Shown here one piece after another: positions 27,965-37,716 of a stretch of 64,000 nt of DNA. The notes below the pieces were generated by a model. The model saw only the letters and a program-made list of their open reading frames with translations, searched no databases and was not told the DNA's origin. The number at the start of each line of letters is the position of its first letter. Position 1 is the first letter of the stretch. Source of the stretch: Wolbachia endosymbiont (group A) of Longitarsus flavicornis (lineage in GTDB: Bacteria > Pseudomonadota > Alphaproteobacteria > Rickettsiales > Anaplasmataceae); contig NZ_OZ008337.1 in the NCBI RefSeq assembly GCF_963931955.1, positions 496,001 to 560,000 on the forward strand, written 5' to 3'. Made by a program: the position numbers and the translations under genes.

Positions 27965-28255
27965 GGAAGGGTGTCATGCAAGTAGCTGACACTGGTTTCC
28001 ATCCAAAAGGGTGTCATCCAAGTAGCCCCTTCCCCAGTGCCCAGACACTGGGATCTCATTTTACTTTATGATGATGTCATGAAAGTAGCCTCCCTCCCCT
28101 GTCATCCCAGTGCTTGACACTGGGATCCAGGAAACTTAATTGCAAGTAATGCATTGGGTTTGGTGAGTATGGGTTTTGCGTTATAGAATGAAGCACTTTT
28201 TGTGAATTTGTAAAGAAAACTGGATCCCAGTGTCAAGCACTGGGATGACGGTTGT
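27965..28255. repeat. WPE-type palindrome cluster
   Basis: Repeats gtcatccaagtagc.. and catcccagtgcttgacactgggatccag..ctggatcccagtgtcaagcactgggatg; the latter pair encloses ~95 bp (28100-28251) as a composite element. A 61-codon minus-strand frame here is just repeat. Confidence 0.72.
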
Positions 28256-28262
28256 CGTTTAG

Positions 28263-28721
28263 CCATAAATATTAAGAAATTTACCAAACGAAAAAAAAGG
28301 CAAAAGAAGCCCCATGGTTGGCTAATTACTTACATTATACTTTCAAGTATGGCGTTTTTTTATTCTCAACGCTTAATAACTGCGATTCAGCTGCTTTTAA
28401 ACCGCAACTAATCTAAATTATAAACATTAAGAAATTTACTAAACAGAAAAAAAGGCAAAAGAAACCCTAGGGTAGCTAATTATTCACTATCCATTTTTTA
28501 AGTTGGCGTTTTTTAATGTTTTAAATGCTTTATAAGCGCATTTCAGCTTATATTAGGTAAAAACCTAGAAATTTTATAAAGACATAAGGTGCACATAGTG
28601 CAAAAAATTAAACATGAGACGCCAGATACGTGAGTTTTTTTGTCATTTAATCTGTACAGAGAAGATAAATAAATAGCTTCAGTTTCATGATAAGGGCGCT
28701 GGCGGAGTTTGTCAAGGAATT
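28263..28721 (-). repeat. Dispersed R element, copy 4
   Basis: Inverse of copy 3. Arms on the minus strand: TGGCGT (28624-28619) and ACGCCA (28509-28504). Its 3' end again borders palindromes (28200-28262). Together with copy 3 it brackets the accessory genes 21.5-28.2 kb as an inverted pair. Confidence 0.75.
28687..28715 (-). promoter_or_regulatory. Predicted sigma70 promoter of R copy 4
   Basis: Minus strand TTGACA (28715-28710), 17-bp spacer, TATCAT (28692-28687). Confidence 0.6.
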
Positions 28722-28852
28722 TTTATGGCCTAGCGTTACGCGCTGGAATGACACCGGATCTCATATTTATTCTACTACAACGCAGAAAATTCGTACAATT
28801 GTGCATGATGTGGGGCTTCTGGCTACATTTTTCTATTAAACTCACCTTTCCT

Positions 28853-29644
28853 CTATGTAACAGATTTCGTATTAAATTTTAAATTTAATGCGCCTAGATA
28901 TACAAGCATTCCCAGCAAAACCATAGGTATAGAAAGCAACTGCCCCATAGTTAAATCAAGCCACAAATAGCCAATTTGATAGTCTGGTTCGCGAAAAAAC
29001 TCAACGAAAAAACGTGCTATTCCATACCACATAACTGCAATACCAGTTAATGCACCGTGATATAGTCTTATTCTAGTCAAAAAAAACAGTGAATTTGCAA
29101 CTGCAAAAAGTAGCAGTCCTTCAAAAAATGCCTCATAAAGCTGGCTTGGATGACGTAGCAAATTATCATCACTCTCTGGAAATACCATGCCCCACGGCAC
29201 ATTTGTTACTCTGCCAAATAACTCTCCGTTTATAAAATTGCCTATGCGACCTAAAAATAAACCTATGGGAACTCCGCAAGAAACTAGGTCCAGTGCATAA
29301 AATATAGGAATGTTATGTCTTTTACATGAAATTATTACTGCAAGCAAAACTCCTATAGCACCACCATGAAATGACATCCCTCCTTCCCAGGTCTTCAATA
29401 TCTCGATAGGGTTGCTTATATAAAGAACTGGATCATATATCAATACGTAGCCAAGTCTGCCTCCAAGGATAATACCTACAATAGTGGCTGTTAATAACGA
29501 ATCGTAAAAATTCTTAGTAAATATTTTTTGGTCATCTAGCTTATGTAAATACCAATATGCAAACACTATACCCAAAACGTAGGCTAAGGAATACCAATAT
29601 ATAGAAACAGGACCGATGCTGAAAATTACTGGATTTAAAGACAT
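28853..29644 (-). CDS. lgt: Prolipoprotein diacylglyceryl transferase
   Basis: 263 residues, seven membrane helices. It moves diacylglycerol from phosphatidylglycerol to the lipobox cysteine of prelipoproteins. The Lgt signature GRIGNFINGELFGR is complete, and GGMSFHGGAIG and the arginine/histidine regions are present. The stop of smpB lies 6 bp upstream. lspA, the next enzyme of the pathway, is at 34.8 kb. Confidence 0.95.
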   Translation of the reverse strand: MSLNPVIFSIGPVSIYWYSLAYVLGIVFAYWYLHKLDDQKIFTKNFYDSLLTATIVGIILGGRLGYVLIYDPVLYISNPIEILKTWEGGMSFHGGAIGVLLAVIISCKRHNIPIFYALDLVSCGVPIGLFLGRIGNFINGELFGRVTNVPWGMVFPESDDNLLRHPSQLYEAFFEGLLLFAVANSLFFLTRIRLYHGALTGIAVMWYGIARFFVEFFREPDYQIGYLWLDLTMGQLLSIPMVLLGMLVYLGALNLKFNTKSVT

Positions 29645-29650
29645 ATTTTG

Positions 29651-30100
29651 CTACAAATTATTCTTAGACAATCTACTTTTTTCACGATCCCACTCTCTCT
29701 GTTTTATGGTTGCTCTCTTATCGTAGAGTTTTTTTCCTTTTACAATGGCAACTTTAGTTTTTGCCAATCCTTTATCGTTAAAATAGACCGAAAGCGGCAC
29801 AACAGTTATCCCAGCGGTTTTGATTTGACCAATTAGTTTGTTTATCTCTTTTTTATGTAAAAGCAGTTTACGTTCCCTTTTTGGCTTATGATTTTTTTTG
29901 TTCGCAGCTTTATATTCTGCAATGTGCATGTTATGTAGCCATATTTCACCATTTTTTTCAATAACGTAAGCGTCGGAAATATTTACTTTTCTTTCCCTTA
30001 GTGACTTTACCTCACTACTTAATAAGACCATACCTGCTTCAAATTCTTCTAAGATGAAATATTCAAACCTTGCTTTCCTATTTTCTGCAATAACTTCCAT
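29651..30100 (-). CDS. smpB: SsrA-binding protein SmpB
   Basis: 149 residues, normal length. It binds tmRNA and brings it to stalled ribosomes. N-terminal NRKARFEYFILEEFEAGMVLLSSEVKSLR, then HNMHIAEYK, and the basic C-terminal tail KRATIKQREWDREK that enters the mRNA channel. tmRNA itself was not seen in the window. Confidence 0.96.
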   Translation of the reverse strand: MEVIAENRKARFEYFILEEFEAGMVLLSSEVKSLRERKVNISDAYVIEKNGEIWLHNMHIAEYKAANKKNHKPKRERKLLLHKKEINKLIGQIKTAGITVVPLSVYFNDKGLAKTKVAIVKGKKLYDKRATIKQREWDREKSRLSKNNL

Positions 30101-30198
30101 ATCTAAAGATATCTTTAAGCTTCAATATATTACAGAGTTTTTGACTTAATTCATAATATATCTTTCCTTAAAGAGTCATTTAAGTTATATTACAGACT

Positions 30199-30729
30199 AT
30201 GAAAAACCTCAACTTTAGGAAGAAAATCAAATTTTTTTCTCTGTCGTTTATAACTTTATTTGTTCTATGGATTATACTGTCTGGTTATTTTGAACCGTTT
30301 TTTATTTTTTGTGGAGTGTTTTCCTCTATATTCACATTGTTTATCTTTAGACGGTTGATAAACGCTGAAAGCGCTCTGAGTCAGATTTTAAATGGTACGA
30401 GTAGACTGTCGTTTTATAAGTTAGTAAGTTATATACCGTGGTTAATGTACCAAATCATTTTATCAAGTGTTTATGTAACAAAAAAGGTGCTACAACTCAA
30501 ATCTAAGCTTGAACCGATCATTATCCTAAGAAAATGCAAAGGGCATAATGACGAAAGCATTGCGTTATTTGCCAATTCAGTCACAATCACTCCCGGAACT
30601 TTAACTATCAATGTTGAAAGCAAGCAAAAAACGTATTTGTCTACCATATGCTTGATAGATAAAAACCTTGAAAGCGGCATTTCTGAAATAGAAAACAAAA
30701 TCTTAAAAATACTACGTTCAGTTAAGTAA
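30199..30729 (+). CDS. mnhE: Na+/H+ antiporter subunit E (MnhE/MrpE)
   Basis: 176 residues with two to three N-terminal helices and the soluble domain motif ANSVTITPGTLTINV that defines MrpE/MnhE. In other bacteria it is part of a multi-subunit cation/proton antiporter; no other mnh genes are adjacent, which is usual in Rickettsiales where they are scattered. It converges on the gene at 30722 with 8 bp of overlap. Confidence 0.85.
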   Translation: MKNLNFRKKIKFFSLSFITLFVLWIILSGYFEPFFIFCGVFSSIFTLFIFRRLINAESALSQILNGTSRLSFYKLVSYIPWLMYQIILSSVYVTKKVLQLKSKLEPIIILRKCKGHNDESIALFANSVTITPGTLTINVESKQKTYLSTICLIDKNLESGISEIENKILKILRSVK

Positions 30730-31138
30730 TTGCTTTAAATAAGTTAACAGCATCCTTATATTCCCTTACAAGACTTTCAAGCATTTCTTTTGGAAGGCTA
30801 TTATTAACAATAGAACATAAATAATTATATAAATCTTCTAACCTTAATATGTTATTTCTCTTCTTGCTGTTAAATTTATACGGAAAAATACCTTCCATAA
30901 CTTCAATAGTAGTAGCCTTGTTTAAAAATACATTTTCACTTGTCACGCTTATTCTTGCTAAAACAGTGTTAATTTCAGGTTCGTCACTCGTATAAAAATC
31001 TGATAGCTGAGTTATTCTAATAACGTACAAAGTTACTATTTTTGACAAGCAATTATCAGCATATTCACAATTTTTTATTACCTCCCACTGAGTAACCTGA
31101 GATTTACCTATTTTTGCATTGTTCGGTAATTTACTCAT
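30722..31138 (-). CDS. Hypothetical protein (138 aa)
   Basis: A soluble protein with GGAGAAAG before the ATG. It looks mixed alpha/beta: central strands TLYVIRITQ and TVLARISVTSE, then two C-terminal helices (LEDLYNYLCSIV, LESLVREYKDAVNLF). No signal peptide or membrane helix. I recognise no family. The 305-bp gap to purN (31139-31443) shows a short direct repeat gaggtcca (~31320, ~31335) and otherwise nothing. Confidence 0.65.
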   Translation of the reverse strand: MSKLPNNAKIGKSQVTQWEVIKNCEYADNCLSKIVTLYVIRITQLSDFYTSDEPEINTVLARISVTSENVFLNKATTIEVMEGIFPYKFNSKKRNNILRLEDLYNYLCSIVNNSLPKEMLESLVREYKDAVNLFKAIT

Positions 31139-31443
31139 TGAACTTTCTCCATTTAATCCAGTGTAATAAATTATACTAATACTTTGTTAAATAAATAATA
31201 ACGCGATTACAAAAATATATACTTATAGTGGTATATTATACAAAAATAGCACAATATCTAAGCATTAAAGCTAGTTTAAGCTGGGTACATGAGGCTATTC
31301 GTTATTTTTGTGTTGTCCAATGAGGTCCAAAATTAGAGGTCCACTTATATAAAGAGTTTAGTCTGCCTTCTTTGCTATAAAATAAGTTTTCCTTTTGAGC
31401 TGTTTTGTTAGTATTAACTAAATTCTAAACTAACTGTGCTATA

Positions 31444-32010
31444 ATGAAAAAGATAAAACTCGGAATACTAATTTCAGGTAGGGGGTCGAATATGCAGGCC
31501 TTAATAGAAGCATGTCAAGATCAGAATTTTCCCGCAGAAGTTGCATGTGTTATCACAAATAATAGCGAAGCTGCTGGTCTGAAAACAGCAGAGCAAGCAG
31601 GAATCCCAGCGTTTATTGTTAAAGATAAACCACTTGATGCTGATAAAATTCACAAAATACTTGTTCAACAGAAGGTTGATTTAATTTGCCTTGCAGGGTT
31701 TATGAGAATTCTCAAAGCTGATTTTCTGAGTAAATGGCATAACAAGGTGATAAATATTCATCCCTCTTTACTTCCGTCTTTTAAAGGCCTAAACGCTCAA
31801 GAGCAAGCTCTAAAAGCAGGTGTAAAAATTACAGGTTGTACTGTACATTATGTCACTCCTGAAGTTGATGCTGGAGCCGTAATTGCTCAAGTTGCTGTGC
31901 CAGTGCTACCAAATGATGATGTTCAAAGCCTCTCAGAACGCATTCTAGCTGAGGAGCATAAGTGTTATGTAGAAGCAGTAAGGTCAATAGCAGAAAGTAT
32001 TAATTATTGA
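31444..32010 (+). CDS. purN: Phosphoribosylglycinamide formyltransferase
   Basis: 188 residues; formylates GAR using 10-formyl-THF. N-terminal ISGRGSNMQALIEA, FMRIL, the catalytic region INIHPSLLPSFKGLNAQEQAL, and TVHYVTPEVDAGAVIAQ are all standard. Converges on the M16-like gene with 7 bp overlap. Confidence 0.97.
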   Translation: MKKIKLGILISGRGSNMQALIEACQDQNFPAEVACVITNNSEAAGLKTAEQAGIPAFIVKDKPLDADKIHKILVQQKVDLICLAGFMRILKADFLSKWHNKVINIHPSLLPSFKGLNAQEQALKAGVKITGCTVHYVTPEVDAGAVIAQVAVPVLPNDDVQSLSERILAEEHKCYVEAVRSIAESINY

Positions 32011-33320
32011 CCTTGAGCGTTTTTTCCAACTTCAATAAAAAATAAATTTTCGGGCTCCAGTAAAGAACTTGCCAGTTCATTTACTTCCTCTAATTTAACA
32101 TCATTAATGACATTCGCATAATTATTTATACGGTTAACATCAAGATCATTTATCTGCATACCATCGAGCAGCATTGCTATATTTGTGTTATTAGACAGGC
32201 GAAGGACAAGATTATTTACCAAACCAATTTTTGCATCCTTGAACAATTGTTCGTCAATTCCTTCCTTTTTTATCCTGCTCAATGTATCTTTTACCGCTGA
32301 TATAGCTTTGTCAGCAGTAGAACTATCAGTATTCACGAATCCAGATATAATATTTCCATGTTTATTGGGAATAATCATTGCATAAACACCATAAGTAATA
32401 CCCAAGTTTTGCCTCAATTCTGTCATTAATATTGAATTCAGTCTCATGCCACCAAGTGCATCAATTAAGACACTAGCGTTATAATAATTAGGATCTTCAT
32501 AAGCTATACCTTTTTGAGCAAAAAGTACCACACTTTGTGGTATATCCATAAAAATGTTCTTACTTTCTGCAGAACCAAAATCATTTTTCACAGGTATTTT
32601 TCTCACTTTTGATCTTTTTGACGGCAATTTAGATAAATATTTATCTAATAGCGTAATAATTTCTTCTTTTTTTGCACAACCAGCAACACTGATAACTATG
32701 TTATCTTTAGCAAAATTACGCTTTATGTATGTTAAAACATCGTCTCTAGTAATGCTCACTCTAGTGTCAAGAGTACCGTACATACTTTTTGAGTAAGGGT
32801 GTTTTTTAAACAACAACGTATTCAATTCTTCTACAGCAACAAAGCCAGGATTTTTTTCAAGATTATTAAAATCAACTTTGGCTTTCTCGAAAACTCTATT
32901 CAACCCTTCAGGGTCAACTTTAGGACGCATTATAGTATCGCTCAGTAATGAAATTGCTTCCTCTAGATTGTCAGACAAAGTATTTAATAAAACCCTAAAT
33001 GCTTCTAAATCAGCAATAAAATTTAAACTAATCCCTTTATCTTCAAGCTTTTTCGCAAAATCTTTGGCATCATTTTTTCCTGCCCCTTCTTGGATTACAA
33101 GAGAAGTAAACCAAGTAAGCCCTTGTTTTTCCGCATTCTCATACACGTAACCTGCATCTTTGAACGATATATTGAGTGAAACTTTTGGCAAATCATGATT
33201 TTCTACAAATAAAAACTTAAATCCTTTACGGGTGGTGACCTCCTCTATATTTAGGTTACCACTTGCTTGTAAATTAAAGCCTAGACAGAAAAAAAATAGA
33301 AATATAATTTTACTTATTCT
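32004..33320 (-). CDS. M16 family peptidase-like protein, probably non-catalytic
   Basis: ~438 residues with a signal peptide (KIIFLFFFCLGFNLQA). It has the M16 fold, but the zinc motif HxxEH is absent: the equivalent segment reads GLTWFTSLVIQEGAG. It resembles the inactive partner in paired alphaproteobacterial M16 proteases, and the catalytic partner lies directly upstream, overlapping by ~11 bp. AAGGAG precedes the ATG at 33320, preferred over the ATG at 33353. Confidence 0.85.
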   Translation of the reverse strand, partial: RISKIIFLFFFCLGFNLQASGNLNIEEVTTRKGFKFLFVENHDLPKVSLNISFKDAGYVYENAEKQGLTWFTSLVIQEGAGKNDAKDFAKKLEDKGISLNFIADLEAFRVLLNTLSDNLEEAISLLSDTIMRPKVDPEGLNRVFEKAKVDFNNLEKNPGFVAVEELNTLLFKKHPYSKSMYGTLDTRVSITRDDVLTYIKRNFAKDNIVISVAGCAKKEEIITLLDKYLSKLPSKRSKVRKIPVKNDFGSAESKNIFMDIPQSVVLFAQKGIAYEDPNYYNASVLIDALGGMRLNSILMTELRQNLGITYGVYAMIIPNKHGNIISGFVNTDSSTADKAISAVKDTLSRIKKEGIDEQLFKDAKIGLVNNLVLRLSNNTNIAMLLDGMQINDLDVNRINNYANVINDVKLEEVNELASSLLEPENLFFIEVGKNAQGQ

Positions 33321-34650
33321 CATTATTATCTCCTTTTGGTAATAAACGACCAATTAACTTATTAGCAGAAAAAATAGCACGGATTTTATTATTTACATCC
33401 TCTAGATTGACATCATTAATCTTGCTATATGAAATATCTATTTCATCAAGTGGAATGCCAAGTGCTAGGTGCGGCACATAAAACATTGCTATATGAGTTA
33501 AGTCAGATAGATTATCAAACTGTGCTGCTTTGTATCTATATTTTGAGCTTTGTAATTCCTCGCTCGTCACCCCTTTAGATACGAAGCCATTAATAGTATT
33601 ATCTAACTCTCTTTCAACAATATCTAAATTAGCGCCACTTTTTGGAATTATCATAATATCAATGTAGCCATCACTAAAAGCTAGGCTATTATAATAAGCA
33701 AACACTGATACTGCCACATCTTTATCTAAAACCAAATCTTTATACAGTTTGCTGGACTTGCCGCCACCTAAAATGTCAACCGCTAAATGAGCAGCAGAGG
33801 CTTCATTTATGTGATCAAATAAGGGAACACGATAACGAAAATATAAAACTGATTCTTTTACTTCAGTGCTCTCTAAGGTCACCGATAGACCTGCATTATG
33901 CACTGGATCCTGATTTGGGTAATGTCTCATTACAGGCTTAGCTTTAATTTCGCCATATTTTTCTTCTGCTAATTTCACTACTTCATCAAACTCCACATCA
34001 CCCACAATCAGCAATATTGCATTACCAGGGTGATAATAACTATCGTGAAACCTCACTATGTCATCCTGATTGTAAGTTTTGATATCGCTCTCCCAGCCAA
34101 TAACAGATCTACCATAGCCATTACGGTAAAATGCACTATCCATTTCTTCCCACAACAAGTTATGAGGTTGGTTATCAAATCTCATTTTTCTTTCTTCCAG
34201 TACAATGTTTTTTTCTCTATCTATTTTGTCTTGAGTAACATTAAAGTTGCCCATTCTATCTGCTTCAACTTCCATTGCAAGTGGTAAATCTTTTTTGGGG
34301 ATCAACTCAAAATAACAGGTATATTCTTTAGTGGTAAATGCGTTAAATTTAGCCCCAATGCTACTCATAGTGGCTTCTATGTCTTTAAACTTTCCTGTAG
34401 TTTTAAACATTAAGTGTTCAAAGTAGTGAGCCAATCCTGCTTTGCCGATTGGATCATCCATTCCCCCAACTTTGTATATTACTGCATGTAAAACAGATGG
34501 AATTCGATGATTAGGAACAACATAGACATCTAGTCCGTTACTGAGTTTAGCATATTTTATGTTGTGCTCTATGCTCAAAGCCTTCAAAGAAATTGAGCAA
34601 GTAAAAAAAAGTACAGGTAGTATAAGAAAACTAAAAAACTTATGAAGCAT
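33310..34650 (-). CDS. M16 family zinc metalloprotease
   Basis: 446 residues with a cleavable signal (FLILPVLFFTCSISLKA). The inverted zinc motif is intact, GLAHYFEHLMFK (HxxEH near residue 75), with the third ligand in EVEADRMGNF ~70 residues later. Acts in the periplasm on peptides, probably as a heterodimer with the non-catalytic protein encoded just downstream. GGKSSKLYKDL is the second-domain signature. Confidence 0.92.
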   Translation of the reverse strand: MLHKFFSFLILPVLFFTCSISLKALSIEHNIKYAKLSNGLDVYVVPNHRIPSVLHAVIYKVGGMDDPIGKAGLAHYFEHLMFKTTGKFKDIEATMSSIGAKFNAFTTKEYTCYFELIPKKDLPLAMEVEADRMGNFNVTQDKIDREKNIVLEERKMRFDNQPHNLLWEEMDSAFYRNGYGRSVIGWESDIKTYNQDDIVRFHDSYYHPGNAILLIVGDVEFDEVVKLAEEKYGEIKAKPVMRHYPNQDPVHNAGLSVTLESTEVKESVLYFRYRVPLFDHINEASAAHLAVDILGGGKSSKLYKDLVLDKDVAVSVFAYYNSLAFSDGYIDIMIIPKSGANLDIVERELDNTINGFVSKGVTSEELQSSKYRYKAAQFDNLSDLTHIAMFYVPHLALGIPLDEIDISYSKINDVNLEDVNNKIRAIFSANKLIGRLLPKGDNNENK

Positions 34651-34671
34651 TATTTCGACCTAATATAAAAA

Positions 34672-34800
34672 CAATTATTTTATTCCTCATTGTTGTTTGA
34701 AAATAAACATATCATATGTATACCACTTATATAGCGATGTCAACATTATGTAAACATAATTATTTTATTCCTCATTTTGTTTAGAAATAAGCATATCGTA
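34672..34800. repeat. Diverged tandem duplication of the lspA 3' end
   Basis: The last ~80 bp of lspA (from ttattcctcatt to cttatataacaatgtaaacat) recur directly downstream at about 34680-34758 (ttattcctcattgttgtttg..ccacttatatagcgatg). The copy outside the gene has changed at several places. Confidence 0.7.
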
Positions 34801-35241
34801 TATATACCACTTATATAACAATGTAAACATTCCACAAACTATAGATAAATCTGCTAAATTAAAGGCTGGCCAATACCAATCATCAATATGAAAATATATG
34901 AAATCATATACAGCTCCCCAATAGATCCTATCAACTACGTTTCCGATTGCTCCACCAATCATCAGAGAAAAACCAAGGTAAGTTGACTGATCGTCAGACT
35001 TGTATATCAAGTATGCAAGTATACCAATTATTAGTATTGAAAATGCTGAAAAAAAGAAACCGCCATGTGGCAAAGCGCTACACATTCCAAAACTAATACC
35101 TGAATTCCAAACTTCAACTAGCTTTATAAAGCTAGTGATCTCAATTGATTCTCCTTCATCAATCAATGAGTTTATGTACAATTTGCTCGTTTGGTCAATC
35201 AATACTATAATTAATATAATAATTAAGCATAACTTTTTCAT
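34765..35241 (-). CDS. lspA: Lipoprotein signal peptidase (signal peptidase II)
   Basis: 158 residues, four helices. The two catalytic aspartates are in GNVVDRIYWGAVYDF and FNLADLSIVCG. It cuts prolipoproteins after Lgt has lipidated them. Its start overlaps the ribF stop by 4 bp (ATGA type). The 3' end is duplicated downstream. Confidence 0.95.
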   Translation of the reverse strand: MKKLCLIIILIIVLIDQTSKLYINSLIDEGESIEITSFIKLVEVWNSGISFGMCSALPHGGFFFSAFSILIIGILAYLIYKSDDQSTYLGFSLMIGGAIGNVVDRIYWGAVYDFIYFHIDDWYWPAFNLADLSIVCGMFTLLYKWYIYDMLISKQNEE

Positions 35242-36170
35242 AAATTTGCCTTTAACCTATAAACTTTAAGTATATCATAATTTATCTGTTTTGTTAACTC
35301 CTCAATACTATGGAATTTTTTTTCTGACCTTATGAATTTTAGAAGTTGTATATTGACTTTATGATTATATACGTCTTCATTAAAATCGAATATGTGCATT
35401 TCTATTATGGGCTTTTTCAGATCCTTAAATGTAGGTCTCATACCAATATTGACTACTCCATATAACCAATTTGGGTTATTATAAGAAAACATCACTTTGG
35501 CGTAATATGTACCAAATTTTGGTTTTATCATGTAATCTTCTATAGGAATATTTATGGTTGGAAATCCTATTTCTCTACCTCTACATGCACCTTTTGTCAC
35601 AACACCAGAAACTTGATAAGGTCTGCCGAGCAATTTATTAGCAATTTCTATTTCGCCCCTTTGTACATACTCCCTTATTGAAGAAGAAGAGCAAATTTTG
35701 CCGTCAATTATTAATGGCTCTAATTTAGTCAAAGAGTATCCATACGTTTCAGAATATTGCTCTAGAGTTAATATATTACCTAATCGTTTATGACCAAAAG
35801 TGCAATTTTCTCCGACAATTATGTGTTTAGCGCCATATTTATCTATTAAAATCTTACTGATAAAGTCATCGCAGCCAACCTCAGAAAAACCTCTATTAAA
35901 ATTAATAATATACAAGTAATCTATACCATAGCTGCTGATCAGTTCCTTTTTTTGTTCTTGGTCTATTAACCTAAAATTGTTTCTGCCAAATAAAACAGTT
36001 GATGGGTGAGGCTCAAAAGTTAAAACTGCAGAGGGTAATCCTCTTTCTTGTGCTACCTTCTTTAGAGTGGAAATTGCAAATTCATGTCCTAAATGAATGC
36101 CATCAAAATTTCCGAAGGTTAGTGCTACATTGTTTTCTATCTCTTGCTCACAATTATAAATAATTTTCAT
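35238..36170 (-). CDS. ribF: Bifunctional riboflavin kinase / FAD synthetase
   Basis: 310 residues. N-terminal nucleotidyltransferase with TFGNFDGIHLGHEFAI and the ISSS-like SSSSIREYV, C-terminal flavokinase with GREIGFPTINI and YGVVNIGMRPTF. Makes FMN and FAD. Together with ribD (61.7 kb) it supports riboflavin/FAD synthesis in Wolbachia. Confidence 0.96.
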   Translation of the reverse strand: MKIIYNCEQEIENNVALTFGNFDGIHLGHEFAISTLKKVAQERGLPSAVLTFEPHPSTVLFGRNNFRLIDQEQKKELISSYGIDYLYIINFNRGFSEVGCDDFISKILIDKYGAKHIIVGENCTFGHKRLGNILTLEQYSETYGYSLTKLEPLIIDGKICSSSSIREYVQRGEIEIANKLLGRPYQVSGVVTKGACRGREIGFPTINIPIEDYMIKPKFGTYYAKVMFSYNNPNWLYGVVNIGMRPTFKDLKKPIIEMHIFDFNEDVYNHKVNIQLLKFIRSEKKFHSIEELTKQINYDILKVYRLKANL

Positions 36171-36238
36171 ACAATTTGATGTTTTTACATATTTCTTATA
36201 TATAATAACTATATTTTAGTAAGCTACGGAGATAAATT

Positions 36239-36589
36239 GTGAAAAATACTAAAGAAAAAGTTATAATATATGTAAAGCAGCACTGCCCATTCTGCAAAAA
36301 AGCAAAAGAGTTGCTGGATAAAAAAGGTGTGAAGTATGAAGAAATCGATGTGCTCAAAAGCTCAGATCTATTTAACGACATAAAATCAAAGTATAACGTT
36401 AGAACAGTTCCACAGATTTTTATCAACGATAAGCACATTGGGGGGTGTGACAAATTGATGGATCTTGAAAAAGAAGGAAAGTTGGATGATATGCTAAATA
36501 ATAATGACAATCACATTGATGTCACAACCTACACAAGTAGCAATGACGAATATGAAGAAGGCGTTGTACTACACGATGATTTTATATAA
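36239..36589 (+). CDS. grxC: Glutaredoxin (GrxC type)
   Basis: 116 residues from a GTG start with GGAG in front. Dithiol active site CPFC near residue 15, the TVPQIF cis-proline motif and GGCDKL for glutathione binding. The last ~30 residues are an acidic extension (NDEYEEG) beyond the usual ~85. Confidence 0.94.
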   Translation: MKNTKEKVIIYVKQHCPFCKKAKELLDKKGVKYEEIDVLKSSDLFNDIKSKYNVRTVPQIFINDKHIGGCDKLMDLEKEGKLDDMLNNNDNHIDVTTYTSSNDEYEEGVVLHDDFI

Positions 36590-36708
36590 TTTTTATCTCG
36601 CTTTCATTGTCATGTAATGCACGAGTGAAAAGCTAGTATGCTCACTTTAAACAATTCTTAATGAATTAAAAATACAATTCATTTAGTGAGTTTTTTTAGT
36701 GGGAAAAA

Positions 36709-37581
36709 ATGACAAAAAATATTTCAATTATTAGCAGAAACTTAATTAGTATCGAATTAGTTAACAAACAAGATTTAGAGAATTTCATCAAAATTTTCAC
36801 AGTGCTTGATAAGAATATAGCAGCTAAAACACTTTTTACAGAAGAAGTGAAAATAGAGTACAAGCAGCACAACGGCAAAGAAGTTGTTGAATTGCTAAAA
36901 GATACAGGCTTTACATATCATGATATTGAAAATGTATTGAATCACCTGAGTAAACACGTAATGGAAGTGCCAAGCAGCATCATAGCACATACCCTTTTTT
37001 CTGCATGCAATCACGCACTTGAATCTAAGGATGTAGCATTTTCCTTTTCTGAAGGATTTCCACAATTTAATATCAGAGTAAATAAGAATACCTTTATAAT
37101 AACTCCTATGAGTGAAGAGAATTTGGAATTGAATTCACAAAATAGCAGAATGCTTATAGAGTCATTAAAAAGCGAAAAAAGTATTTATGATTGTATAGCA
37201 GAAGAAAATACCATTAAAGTTATAGTGCATTCTGAAATGCATCAAGCTATAAATTTGATTATAAAATCACTGATGAAGTCTCGCCTTTTAGCAAAAGAGG
37301 AAGAAGGAAAATTCAAAGAGAAATTGAGACAACTTGCTTTTAAGGATCAAGCTTTTGTTGAGTATTCTAGCATCAGAACCATCAATAGGTATCCACATAA
37401 TCATCCTCTGAGGAAGCATGAAAGTGTTACTAAGGATATAGAAAATATTTTATGTGATTTCATAACAAATGAGAACAGCGAGTTTGCTATAGAGCGACTA
37501 AATAGGCTGAGCTCAGCAGTTTCTCCGGATACTCCAAGAATCATCACTAAAACTATAGATAAACTTGTTAAGTTTCACTAA
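36709..37581 (+). CDS. Hypothetical protein (290 aa)
   Basis: A soluble, charged protein without signal peptide or membrane segment, rich in alpha-helix. The N-terminal ~120 residues contain amphipathic helices (EVVELLKDTGFTYHDIENVLNHL), a middle part looks beta-rich (FPQFNIRVNKNTFIITPM) and the C-terminal part is helical again with LLAKEEEGKFKEKLRQLAF. No family recognised. It stands alone before a repeat-rich gap. Confidence 0.65.
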   Translation: MTKNISIISRNLISIELVNKQDLENFIKIFTVLDKNIAAKTLFTEEVKIEYKQHNGKEVVELLKDTGFTYHDIENVLNHLSKHVMEVPSSIIAHTLFSACNHALESKDVAFSFSEGFPQFNIRVNKNTFIITPMSEENLELNSQNSRMLIESLKSEKSIYDCIAEENTIKVIVHSEMHQAINLIIKSLMKSRLLAKEEEGKFKEKLRQLAFKDQAFVEYSSIRTINRYPHNHPLRKHESVTKDIENILCDFITNENSEFAIERLNRLSSAVSPDTPRIITKTIDKLVKFH

Positions 37582-37617
37582 GGTATACGAGAGCCAATAG
37601 ATTTCTTGTATTACCTT

Positions 37618-37716
37618 TTGTCATCCAAGTAGCCAAGGCTACTTGGTTCTTTTTTTGGGTTTCAGCGCTATGTACATAGCTGTACAAACATTGTAGCCGT
37701 TATTCAGTAGCCCGCA
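37618..37716. repeat. WPE-type palindrome
   Basis: gtcatccaagtagccaaggctacttgg, followed by degenerate repeat sequence up to R copy 5. Confidence 0.6.
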
